Below, piece after piece: positions 1 to 9,425 of a stretch of 64,000 bases of DNA; position 1 is the first letter of the stretch; each line of letters opens with the position of its first letter. The stretch spans positions 124,001-188,000 of the forward strand of contig FMBT01000307.1 of assembly GCA_900095095.1 (NCBI GenBank), given 5' to 3'. This DNA is from Fragilariopsis cylindrus CCMP1102 (lineage: Eukaryota > Bacillariophyta > Bacillariophyceae > Bacillariales > Bacillariaceae). The notes beneath the pieces were generated by a model. That model was not told where the DNA came from and ran no database searches. It saw only the letters and a program-made list of their open reading frames with translations. The translations under genes were made by a program, and so were the position numbers.

Positions 1-1
1 A

Positions 2-682
2 TTTGATCCATCACGTGGGATACGATTTAGTACGTATGCAACAATCTGGATTAAGGGTTCATTAAGTCATTCACATATATTAGATGGATCAATTACATTA
101 CCGGCACGTGAAAAAACGAAATGGAATAAAATTGTTAAAGCACATCAAGATATTATAAAAGAAAAGGGTGGTTTTTCGGATGGTACTACGAACAATAACA
201 ACAAAGGTCTTGCATCAGGAGTATCCGTTCAAGATATTGCTAATCGTTTAGATATGAACGTAGAAGAGGTGATGACAATTCAAAGTAAAATGAATTCAGC
301 GAAGAAGGTACTTAGTTTAGATTATGAGTATCAAGCGCAAACACGTGGTGGTGGTGGAAGTAAAGGTGGTAGTGGTGGTCAACAATTATTAATGGATATG
401 GATAAATGCTTTCAAGCTGATTCTGATTTGGCAGAACGGACACAATTACAAGCTGATATAATTGCTGCTATGGTACGTAACTTATCTCCAAGAGAGGCAC
501 GTTTAATCCGATTACGGTACGGATTAACAACAGATGGACGGACACATACAGTGCAAGAATGTGCTGATGCAATGGGTGTTAGTCAAACACGTGCATCACA
601 ACTTGCAGCGAAATGTTTAAAAAAATTACGTGAGGCAGCCGAGGCTGATAGTCTAGAGGAATACCTATTAACTATTGCCTAA
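2..682 (+). CDS. Sigma-70 family RNA polymerase sigma factor, 5' truncated by the window edge
   Basis: A reading frame open from base 2 encodes the last 226 residues of a sigma factor, probably nucleus-encoded and acting on the plastid RNA polymerase. The first residues (RGIRFSTYATIWIKGSL) are the region 2.3-2.4 helix that melts and reads the -10 promoter element. A low-complexity Gly/Ser insert lies near residues 115-125. Region 4, with its helix-turn-helix for the -35 element, begins around residue 160 (SPREARLIRLRYGL) and continues through the QTRASQLAAKCLKKLR recognition helix. The stop at 680-682 fits the usual sigma C-terminus. The start, targeting peptide and region 1 lie left of the window. 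The family call is firm; plastid location is inferred from the diatom context. Confidence 0.92.
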   Translation, partial: FDPSRGIRFSTYATIWIKGSLSHSHILDGSITLPAREKTKWNKIVKAHQDIIKEKGGFSDGTTNNNNKGLASGVSVQDIANRLDMNVEEVMTIQSKMNSAKKVLSLDYEYQAQTRGGGGSKGGSGGQQLLMDMDKCFQADSDLAERTQLQADIIAAMVRNLSPREARLIRLRYGLTTDGRTHTVQECADAMGVSQTRASQLAAKCLKKLREAAEADSLEEYLLTIA

Positions 683-1494
683 TAAGTAAGAATAACAATG
701 ATGAAAGCAGGTAGAATAATAAGAAAGAGAGAAGTCGGAAATTCATGTTTTGAGCAAAATTCAATTCATTCTTTCTCTTTGAGGAGAGAGAGAGTGATAA
801 AATTGCGCACGCTAATCAATAAAATTATAAGAAATAGATTGTACACTACTAGCATACATATATATATATTATCTTAAACTTCGTTTTTACATAGAATACG
901 CATATTCAAGAATATCTTGTCATTAGGACCAAAACTGATTGTTGGATCTGTACACAAGCTTAAAGAAAGCACACATAGGGAGGAAATATGGGCGTATCTG
1001 GGATTTGGTTCATTTCCCAATATCACTGTGGATATGAAAGTGAAACAACAAGTAGGCATATCTAGATATAACAACAATATTGGAGTTGTGGCCTCTGGCG
1101 ACTTAGAGTCTAGAGATTTCTGTACAGAATCTGGTCTGAGGAATCTTGATAAGCCTCAAAAACATAGGACATTTCCGGCAGATTGCGAGAAGCAACAGTT
1201 GGGATTATGGCGTGGTGATCAATTTTGTGGTAATATGAAGGTGTTGAACGATGATCGAAGCATTTTACCTTGCTACAAGGCGCCGATTTCTTCCCAGAGG
1301 GATTCCAGAGGGATAATGCACATAATGTCAATGGCGTGCAAATATCAGACCACTCTATCATTCAAATATCACTAAGTATGCCTACTTCTGGTGGATGACA
1401 CAAACGATTATCTTTGTATAATTTTGCAGAACTTTCGAGGAGTTGATGTGTCACACTAGATAGCCGATTTTTGTAATATTCCCCCTGGTATACT
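683..1494. other. Intergenic DNA without a convincing gene
   Basis: Downstream of the sigma factor there is a GA-rich stretch (about 720-800), a short TA run (about 860-870), and two short overlapping open frames near 917-1375 on opposite strands. Neither resembles a known protein or has a clear start context. I see no RNA gene. Confidence 0.4.
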
Positions 1495-1672
1495 ACCAGT
1501 AAATAATATAACAGCGTAACGCGCAGAGACACCTTTGGATGCCTTATAGTGTGTTGATTCTTTAAATATAATTACTGAACTAGACGAAATCCAAATATAC
1601 AGTCTTCATCAATACATTAAAAACTGTTATTCTTTATATTCAATAGTTAGAGATTAGATCACGAATCATCGT

Positions 1673-1833
1673 GTATTTGTCGACGTTACACTTGCCTTTT
1701 TTTGAAATTAATTTCATATTTACGCACTTTCCTCTACGTAGAAAAGTGTACTGCGCGCGTGTACAAGAGTGACACCAAAAAAATTAATGATTTTATCTTA
1801 AAAAAAAAGGCAAGTGTAACGCCGACAAATATA
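1673..1833. repeat. Inner 30-bp inverted repeat around a 100-bp spacer
   Basis: Arms 1673-1702 and 1804-1833 are reverse complements with a single difference (core GTTACACTTGCC). They lie wholly inside the larger inverted-repeat element and could form a long hairpin or mark a second, smaller element inserted in the first. Confidence 0.6.
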
Positions 1834-2010
1834 GAATTTTCCCCAAATGACCAAATCCACTCAAAACTTTTTGTCTCTATTGGCAGTATAAGTATCTATA
1901 TTTCGTCTAGTAAGTTTGTATTCAACAGATCGATATCTATGGAGGTTCGATTCATTACATTCCCATCGTCATGATGATGGGATAAGGTAGTTTTCCATTC
2001 AAATTCTAAT
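1834..2010 (+). repeat. Dispersed repeat, copy A (related to 29195-29375)
   Basis: This stretch shares scattered identity with 29195-29375 in the same orientation, including a nearly identical core TTCGATTCATTACATTCCCA and a following segment ending TTTTCCAT, TCAATTCT. It shows that the element at 1.5-2.3 kb and the one at 28.6-29.6 kb share internal sequence although their ends differ. Confidence 0.5.
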
Positions 2011-2562
2011 GCGCATCGTTGCGCGATATTTTTTGGTGTCACTCATCCATTTTTTGAAAAATTCAACGCCAAAAAAGAAGCAAGGTAGTAAGCTATCTAT
2101 ACAGACATGAATACCAAATATAAACATTATTCCTTCTATAGCATGCTTCCTTTATGTGTTACCTGTAATTGTATATAATATCATACACTGATTGGAACAT
2201 GTTAACGGATACTTAATAGAGTTGGCAAATCTGGTGTCTTATTTTTTACGCAGATTGCGCGCGTTACGCTGTTATATTATTAACTGGTACCACTAGCTCT
2301 TTTTTGACGATATTTTGTCCAGTTTTTGTTTTCGACGCGTCATGCGCTTTAAGTAACGTTTTGGCACGTGTCAAATATATTAAGTAATTTATTGAAAAAA
2401 CTTTTTACAGCTACTAGCTAGCTTTGATTGATTCGCGGTATCTTCAAAATAATTTGCATTCACGTTCACAAAAGTAACTTCACACAGCACAAACTTAAAA
2501 AATATCGAAATACAGTATCACAAGTGTATCAAGCAGGCCAAGGCAAACATTTTCCTTCGACC

Positions 2563-3939
2563 ATGGCAAACACGGTAAGTACAATAGGATAATTACTCGT
2601 ATGCTGTTCGTGTCTTGGTAATTGATAATTTTGTCATTGTGTGTTAAAGTTTTCTTATGGTTATTCATGTATACCGTTTTATAGAATCAAGTCGATGATA
2701 TAAATATCGACGACGCCAGTTCCTTCGATTTAATAGTCGAAGGAGACGCAGATATAGATACAAAATTTGATGACATGAATAATACTTCTGCTGCATCATC
2801 AATAAAATTGAAAGAGAAAATGAAGAAGAAAAAAGACAAATCAACTCTTCGAAAGGCACCACAAGCTCCCAAGAGATTTAAAAGCAGTTACATATGTTTC
2901 TTCACTTCAAAACAAGCAGAATTCAAGAAAGAACTGGGAGATACATCAACAATTGCAGAAATATCAAAACTATCGGGACAAAAATGGAAGGCTCTTCCAG
3001 CAGACGTTCGTAATTATTGGGACGATGTGGCAGCTAAGGATAAAGTACGGTATGCGTCAGAAAAGGCTTCATACACTGGGCCGTGGCAAGTACCTAGTAA
3101 ACGAGCCAAGAAGGATCCTTCGGCACCAAAACGATCAATGTCTGCATTTCTATTTTTTTCACAAGGCCGGAGAAGTCAGATTAGGGCAAAGAATCCAGAA
3201 TTGAAAAATACTGAGGTATCAAAAATGCTAGGCGATCTTTGGAGAAATTGTCCCGACGACGATCGAAGACCATATGTTGAGAAAGAAAAAATTGAACGTG
3301 AGAAGTATAAAATTGCCATGGCAAGGTGGAAAGTCGAATTTAAAAAGCTTGAGGAAGAGGAAAAGGAACGAGAGCAGTATCATTATCATCAACAAAACCC
3401 ACTGTTACTACCAATATCCCAACGTCAACAACAACAGTACGTTCAACAGCCGCCGCCGCCTACATATGGTATGGAGGGTGGAATTGCTGATGGACACATT
3501 ATTAATAGTGGGCAGCATCAACAGGTGCAACAGCATTATCCACAAGTTGCAGGACCATACATGCAACTTCCTTTCCCAGGATTTACACAACAATATTGTA
3601 AGTTATCTGTTAATTGTCTTCAATACCGCCTCGCTTTTAAATTCATTCCTAATGTTTCGCACTTTTATACGCCGATGTTCCCTGTTAGCGCCATATGCAG
3701 CATCCCAACAGACCGCATACAGCGTTGGTATCGGCGGTAGTGGTGGTAAAAATCAACTAGTTATTCTTGGTTCGAACGGGATGCCCCATCACTATCAGAT
3801 ACCACACGCTAATGCTGCTGCTGCTGCTGCTGCTCCGTCACCATCACCACAAGAACAACATAATATAGACACCAATAACGTTCCTATACCAATCCTACCA
3901 AACGTCGGCCTCATCGACAACAACAATAGTATAGTATAA
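2563..3939 (+). CDS. Protein with two HMG boxes (three exons)
   Basis: The exons are 2563-2574, 2685-3597 and 3701-3939, with GTAAGT donors and AG acceptors; the phases agree and give 387 residues. The first exon is tiny (ATGGCAAACACG). Box 1 (about residues 60-135) starts at APKRFKSSYICF and box 2 (about 148-220) at DPSAPKRSMSAFLFF. Both show the usual HMG pattern of Pro-Lys-Arg followed by aromatics and a late Trp. A Lys-rich stretch precedes box 1. The tail is Gln/Pro/His-rich with a poly-Ala tract in exon 3. Such proteins bend DNA in the nucleus as chromatin architectural factors. Two boxes in tandem recall HMGB, but without an acidic tail, so orthology is open. Confidence 0.85.
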
Positions 3940-3979
3940 CGAAGTACGAATCGTTCTCAATATTACTTACTGGTTTCTA

Positions 3980-3996
3980 GGGGGGGGGGGGGGGGG
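3980..3996 (+). repeat. 17-base poly-G run
   Basis: An uninterrupted run of 17 G lies 40 bases after the HMG gene stop, in its likely 3' untranslated region. It could form a G-quadruplex on the coding strand or be a place of length error. Confidence 0.8.
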
Positions 3997-4148
3997 TATC
4001 TCATTATATTGTAACTCATGGGGGGAATGATAGGGAAAACGATAACAGAATCAAAAATAGCAAAATGATTATGATTTATTTTAGTGTACTTTAATATAGT
4101 TAAATTTACCCTATTGCTTCCAAGGTTGTTCTCACCCATAAGATTTTT

Positions 4149-5804
4149 CTACTTTAATATCAATCTGAAAATTTCAACTAGATACTGGCCGTTTCGAGCA
4201 GAAATTCGTATGTTGCAACTTAGCTCTTTCCTCTCTAAAATTTTTCGAGCAAAATTGACAGGAAAATGTATCTGATCCTTCTGTAGGTACAAAGTCTTGA
4301 AGATGCTGTGTGAACTTCGACCTACAAGTTTCAATCCACATATATGACATTCCTCAACTTTAGTTTTATCAGCTACATTCGAATCATCATCGTTATCACG
4401 ATTATTGGTCTGCTCGTGATTATCTGTATCATTGTTGTTTTTCTCCTTCTGTTTGACTATACTCCAATCTGGTGCAATATATGTATAGATAGCCGAATGC
4501 TTAGCACGAATGTGAGTTTCTAAAGCCTTGGCACTTTGAAATATCCTTCGCCGCGAAGATTCATCTGCTGATATACTATCCTGACAATGCGGACAGAATA
4601 TAGATGGATGACCATCATCACCTGGTGTAGATATAGACGTTTCCTCTTTCTTCTGCCTCTTCTTTCTTCGCTGCTTTGATCTATCATCGATTGGAACCTC
4701 ATTTGGATGTTTGTCATGTATATGACACTTTCTAGATCGCTCTTCTAAAAATTCCTTACCACAAAAAGGACACAATAATGTACTTTTACTTTACTTGTAC
4801 TTGTCGTTTGTATTTTTGTTATTGATGATGATGGCTTTGTTACTACTGTTTCACCAGCAGCATTCGTAGATGAAGAACATTCTGATTGCTGCCAAGGAAG
4901 AGCAGTTGCTACATACATGCTTTTATCGGTAGTTCTACCAAAGGTATAGGTAGTACTCGTACTTTTAGGTCTACGAGATGCGAATGATTTTCCTGTTTGA
5001 TGGCGTCGATAATGGTATCTATTGCAATTTAAATCCACATTGCCATTGTTGAGTTGCTATCCAGTATGTCGTCGTTCTTTTTTGAATGATGTGAAATCGG
5101 TGGAGGAGTAAAAGGTGCTGGTGAAGCAAAATCAAGCCATGACGTTTAGCCTGTTCCTGGCATTCCCATCGATCGTACTGTCCTTCCACTAAGGTTAGAT
5201 GGAAGATTCCACCATTTCTTTTCATCCAATGATTCGTTGCAGAATGGAATAAGTGAGCTAAAAATCTTTTATGTAAGGAACAATTTTCTGTACCCAAATG
5301 TGGATGCTGAAAAGTACATGATCGGCTGCTGACATATTGAACGTCTCCTCAACTGTTTTATCGACGACGATGCCGACGTTGTGACTTGAATTTTTATGAA
5401 CAATAGCGTTAACACCATGTCGAATCGATACCAAAATTGATGGCATTTTCTCTTGCTGTTTTCTGATTTCATCAAGGATGTTTGGTGTATCAGTATATTT
5501 AGAAGTTAATGTTTCAAAAGAGTCAATACCAGAAAGAATTAATTTCAAGGTCTTGTCTCGGCATACTTGTCGACAAAGATGATGATGATGATGATGATGA
5601 TGATGACGATGTAAAATATCTTACCAAGTCAAGAGAGTACGTAAAATCGCCATCACCAAGAGTTAGGTATACGGTATGATCGGAAACGGCATCTTTCGTA
5701 TTAATTGAAATGCTGGCCGTTTCTGTATTTGCATTTGTAACTGTAGTTCGAGTCTTACAATCATCATCTCTGGTACAACTATTGGCAGCCGTTGACGCTG
5801 TCAT
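4149..5804 (-). CDS. DUF2431 (BMT5-like) methyltransferase-fold protein with C2H2 zinc fingers
   Basis: Reading leftward from ATG 5804, the product has the DUF2431 Rossmann-type signature YLTLGDGDFTYSLDL, then LILSGIDSFETLTSKY, ADHVLFS, HPHLGTENCSLHKRFLAHLF and the Gly-rich block MKRNGGIFHLTLVEGQ. This family includes 25S rRNA uridine-N3 methyltransferases, so a role in rRNA modification is likely. After RYHYRRHQTGKSFASRR come zinc-finger blocks (CPFCGKEF, a second finger spaced CPHC...H...H, and CHICGLKL). A 73-nt intron is likely at 5552-5624 (GTAAGA...CAAG), restoring phase. Apparent frame changes occur near 5315, near 5125, near 5045 and near 4790, with conserved sequence on both sides, so consensus indels are more likely than a dead gene. 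The C-terminus is uncertain. Confidence 0.72.
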
Positions 5805-6744
5805 TATATTCAATATGGAAACAGAATTTTGTAATTTTGTTCAATCGTCTTTCTTTCTCGCAACTAAGACAAAATCAAAGTAGATACCTCTATCCAAATT
5901 TTCTATTGATGCGAAAAGAGAAAAGTGTCTAGTCGAGAGTTTATCGTCCTCGTCGTCGTTTCGAAGTTCAAATTTCATCGTCGTAGCAGTTTGATTTTTG
6001 ATCATGGTGTATATTTATTTGAAATTATGTTTATTATATTATTTAAATGAACGGTCAATAATTGCGCGCGACAATTTTTGAACTTTTACATAAAGCATAA
6101 AGTTTACTCATACAACGCACATATAAAAAATTCAACCGGTGTGTAATAGGCCGTGCAAAAAAATACTACCCACCCGCGCTGGATGGTGGATTTCATAGTA
6201 AATAATCAACCCATGGTTGATAGTAAAGTTGATTATTCAATCCTTGTTATTTGCACTTGCATTTCTCAACACACGTCGATTATTTCATTATTTACACGCG
6301 ATTGGAATTACGGAGTATTTAAAAAAGCTGCCAGCTTGTCGAAGCCTTTGATAATTTTTTTACTGTAACTTGACGGACAAAAACTGCACCTCACTTAACC
6401 CCAAAATCCCACCTCAGTCGCTTATAAATAAGTCACTCACTCTGGTAAATAAATAGAACGAAGTCGAAGCCACGAGCGATTTCTACGTACTGTACATATT
6501 TCGAATAGGATGAACAAAAGAACAACCGGGATATCTCCGAATCTCCAAAGAACGAAGGAACAAGAACACTACATGTACAACTTTACTGGCTAGCAAAAGT
6601 AATGTAGGATGTTTGCGTAATCATTATTCCTTTTTGTAAATTAATTCAGATCAGAAAAACAAGAGACATGTAAAGCACATAATTTCAATTTCACAAAAAG
6701 AAGAAGAAGAAGAACATAATATATCAGAAATCTCCCAACCAACA
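5805..6744. other. Divergent intergenic region between the DUF2431 and DUF285 genes
   Basis: This 940-bp AT-rich region separates two head-to-head genes and must hold both promoters. It includes a perfect 10-bp inverted repeat (6201-6210 with 6228-6237, AATAATCAAC) around the palindrome TCAACCCATGGTTGA. I see no gene. Confidence 0.5.
6423..6430 (+). promoter_or_regulatory. TATA-box-like element
   Basis: TATAAATA lies about 315 bases before the start of the DUF285 gene in an otherwise mixed-composition stretch. It is a plausible core promoter element, supported only by sequence match and position. Confidence 0.25.
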
Positions 6745-9425
6745 ATGAGATTTTCCTCTGCGTTAATTTCATTTCTTCCAAGCCTTTCGAAGACTTTGGT
6801 CACAATGGCTATGGAAGAATCCCATGACTCTGTCATACATAAAATAACAGCATCGATCCTTGAAGAATCACTCGAAGTCAAATACAGGAGCAAAAAGAAC
6901 CATCTTGAGCCATTAAAAATTCAAAATAGCAATGATGGTCGTCCTAACAAAGCAAATGATGTAGAGCTTGCTGATGGTAGAGGTGATATCATGCAGAAGA
7001 AGGAAATGATTCGTCATCTAGTAAACCATCAACAACATCAGGAAGGAAAATCATTGGAGGAATGCAATATTTCTCCTACTGCTACTGCTACTGCTACTGC
7101 TACTTCTGGTGATGATTCTTTAATGGAGAGGAAAATCTCTTTGAATAAAGAAAACTTTCACAAGGAGGAGGAAATAACTGATTCCTACTATCATTACCAC
7201 CCACACTATGATCAACATCACCGTCAACTTGATTCTTTGGATTGTACTTTTGCATGCCCTGGTGAACGTCCAGACGTTTCTACTTTTGTTACTGATGATA
7301 AATCCTTCAAAGATCTAATTTATCAATGTACAAAGGAAGATGGAGATTGTCCATCAGATTATGGTAAAATTAGTTGCTGGAATACGGCGGGCATTACTGA
7401 TATGGTAAATGCGTTTGAGGAGAATACTTATAATGCTCCATTAAAGTGTTGGAATGTTGGACAGGTTACATCAATGATTGGTATGTTTTTTAAGGCAATT
7501 TCTTTCAACCAACCTATTGACTCTTGGGATGTCTCTCAGGTGGAGAATACGTTTTTCATGTTTGACAGTGCCACTAATTTCAACCAACCAATTGACTCAT
7601 GGAATGTCTCTCAGGTGGAAAATATGTTATTCATGTTTAAAAGTGCCACTAATTTCAACCAACCAATTGACTCATGGAATGTCTCTCAGGTGTATAATAT
7701 GTTTGGAATGTTTTCCTATGCCACTAATTTCAACCAACCAATTGACTCATGGAATGTCTCTCAGGTGGAGGATATGTTTGGAATGTTTTCCGGTGCAAGT
7801 GATTTCAATCAATGTCTTTCCACGTGGGCTAGAAAAACTTCAGATACTGTGGATACATTTTCTATGTTTGAAAACACTGGTTGTCCTAATGGTATAGGTA
7901 ATCCAAATGCAACCATTGGACCATGGTGTCAAACCTATACACAAGGATGCTTTGCTCCTGGTCTTGAGCCGTCTAGTACACCTAGTGATACACCAAGTGG
8001 TACACCAAGTGGTACACCGAGTGGTACACCAAGTAGTACACCAAGTGGTACACCAAGTAGTACACCAAGTGGTACACCGAGTGGTACACCAAGTGGTCCC
8101 CGAGTGGTACACCAAGTGGTACACCGAGTGGTACACCAAGTGGTACACCGAGTATTACACCAAGTGGTACACCAAGTGGTACACCAAGTGGTACACCAAG
8201 TGATGTACCTAGTTCTGCTCCTAGTGTTGAACCAAGTTTTGCACCAAGTCCTTTACCTAGTGCGCGTCCAAGCTCTGGTCCAAGCTTTAAGCCTAGTCAA
8301 TCAGCAAGTGATGTGCCTAGTTTTGCCCCTAGTCTGGATCCAAGTAGTGTACCGAGTGCTGTTCCAAGTTTCGAACCAAGTTCTTTGCCCAGTGGTGTTC
8401 CTAGTGCTGGTCCAAGCTTTAAGCCTAGTCAATCATCAAGTGGTGTACCTAGTTCTGCTCCTAGTGTTGAACCAAGTTTCGCACCAAGTTCATTACCTAG
8501 TGCTAGTCCAAGTTCTGGTCCCAGCTTTAAGCCAAGTCAAGCACCAAGTAATGTACCTAGTTTTGCCCCTAGTGCTGATCCAAGTAGTATACCGAGTACT
8601 GTTCCAAGTTTCGAACCAAGTTCTTTCCCTAGTGGTGTTCCTAGTGCTGGTCCAAGCATTAAGCCTAGTCAATCACCAAGTGATGTACCTAGTTCTGCTC
8701 CTAGTGTTGAACCAAGTTTCGCACCAAGTTCATTACCTAGTGCTGGTCCAAGTTCTGGTCCCAGGTTTAAGCCAAGTCAAGCACCAAGTAATGTACCTAG
8801 TTTTGCCCCTAGTCTGGATCCAAGTAGTATACCGAGTACTGTTCGAAGTTTCGAACCAAGTTCTTTGCCCAGTGGTGTTCCTAGTGTTGGTCGAAGTTCT
8901 GGTCCAAGCTCTAAGCCTAGTCAATCACAAAATGTTGTACTAAGTTCTGCTCCTAGTGTGGATCCAAGTAGCAATCCAAGTACTGTTCCAAGTTTGGTAT
9001 CTAGTTCTGAACCTAGTACTGGTTCAAGTCTTTTGCCTAGTCCTGTACCCACCATTGACTGTTCAAATGATCTTGACTTTAGATTCGAAGGCGATTCATC
9101 AAGAACATGTGATTCATATGTCGCTGTCAAACCAATCAAGAGATGTACAAAGATACAACCTCAATCTGGTGGTAAGAAAGTTAGAGAATTTTGTCCTGGT
9201 ACATGCAAGAAGAAATGCAAGACTCCGCGTGGTAAGTGTGAGAATTTGAAGACATTCCGGTTTCAAGGCAGGCAGAAGTTTACATGTGATTCATATGTTG
9301 CTGTAAAACCCGTCAAGAGATGTAAAAAGGATGTCAAAGGTACCAATGATAAAGTTACTGGTAAATTAAAGAAAGTAAGATTCTTCTGTCCTGCTACATG
9401 CAAGAGGAAATGTAAGATTTTGTAA
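6745..9425 (+). CDS. DUF285 (BspA-like) repeat protein with long PSxxPS Pro-Ser stalk
   Basis: From ATG 6745 the protein has a hydrophobic N-terminal stretch that may act as a secretion signal, a polar spacer, then four to five copies of a 25-residue DUF285 repeat (FNQPIDSWNVSQVENM...MF; 7480-7860). A very long Pro-Ser stalk of SGTP/PSxxPS units follows (7975-9050). The end carries two copies of a Cys-rich block (CDSYVAVKP.KRC...FCP.TCK.KC). This architecture is common in diatom surface or secreted proteins and suggests wall or extracellular adhesion. The frame changes once within the SGTP tandem repeat near 8095-8102 and remains open to 9425; replication slippage or a consensus error would both fit. 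The exact start is uncertain because no upstream stop was used to decide it. Confidence 0.8.

Larger units (their letters stand above)
1495..2288. mobile_element. MITE-like element with 30-bp terminal inverted repeats
   Basis: The ends 1495-1524 and 2259-2288 are 30-bp inverted repeats with one mismatch; the outermost bases are ACCAGT and the inner part contains AACAGCGTAACGCGC. The 794-bp interior has no long open frame, so the element would be non-autonomous. It carries further inverted repeats (1673-1702 with 1804-1833; 1766-1784 with 2026-2045) in interleaved order, suggesting nested insertions. No clear target-site duplication is visible, so the family is not assigned. Confidence 0.65.

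Noticed and set aside
917-1375. 152-codon open frame on the + strand next to the first MITE-like element
   Set aside because: No similarity to a known protein, an opposing frame overlaps it, and it lacks a convincing ATG context; probably chance or repeat remnant.
7840-8203. Open frames of WYTKWYTE/VVHQ repeats on both strands
   Set aside because: They are other-frame shadows of the SGTP tandem repeat of the DUF285 gene.
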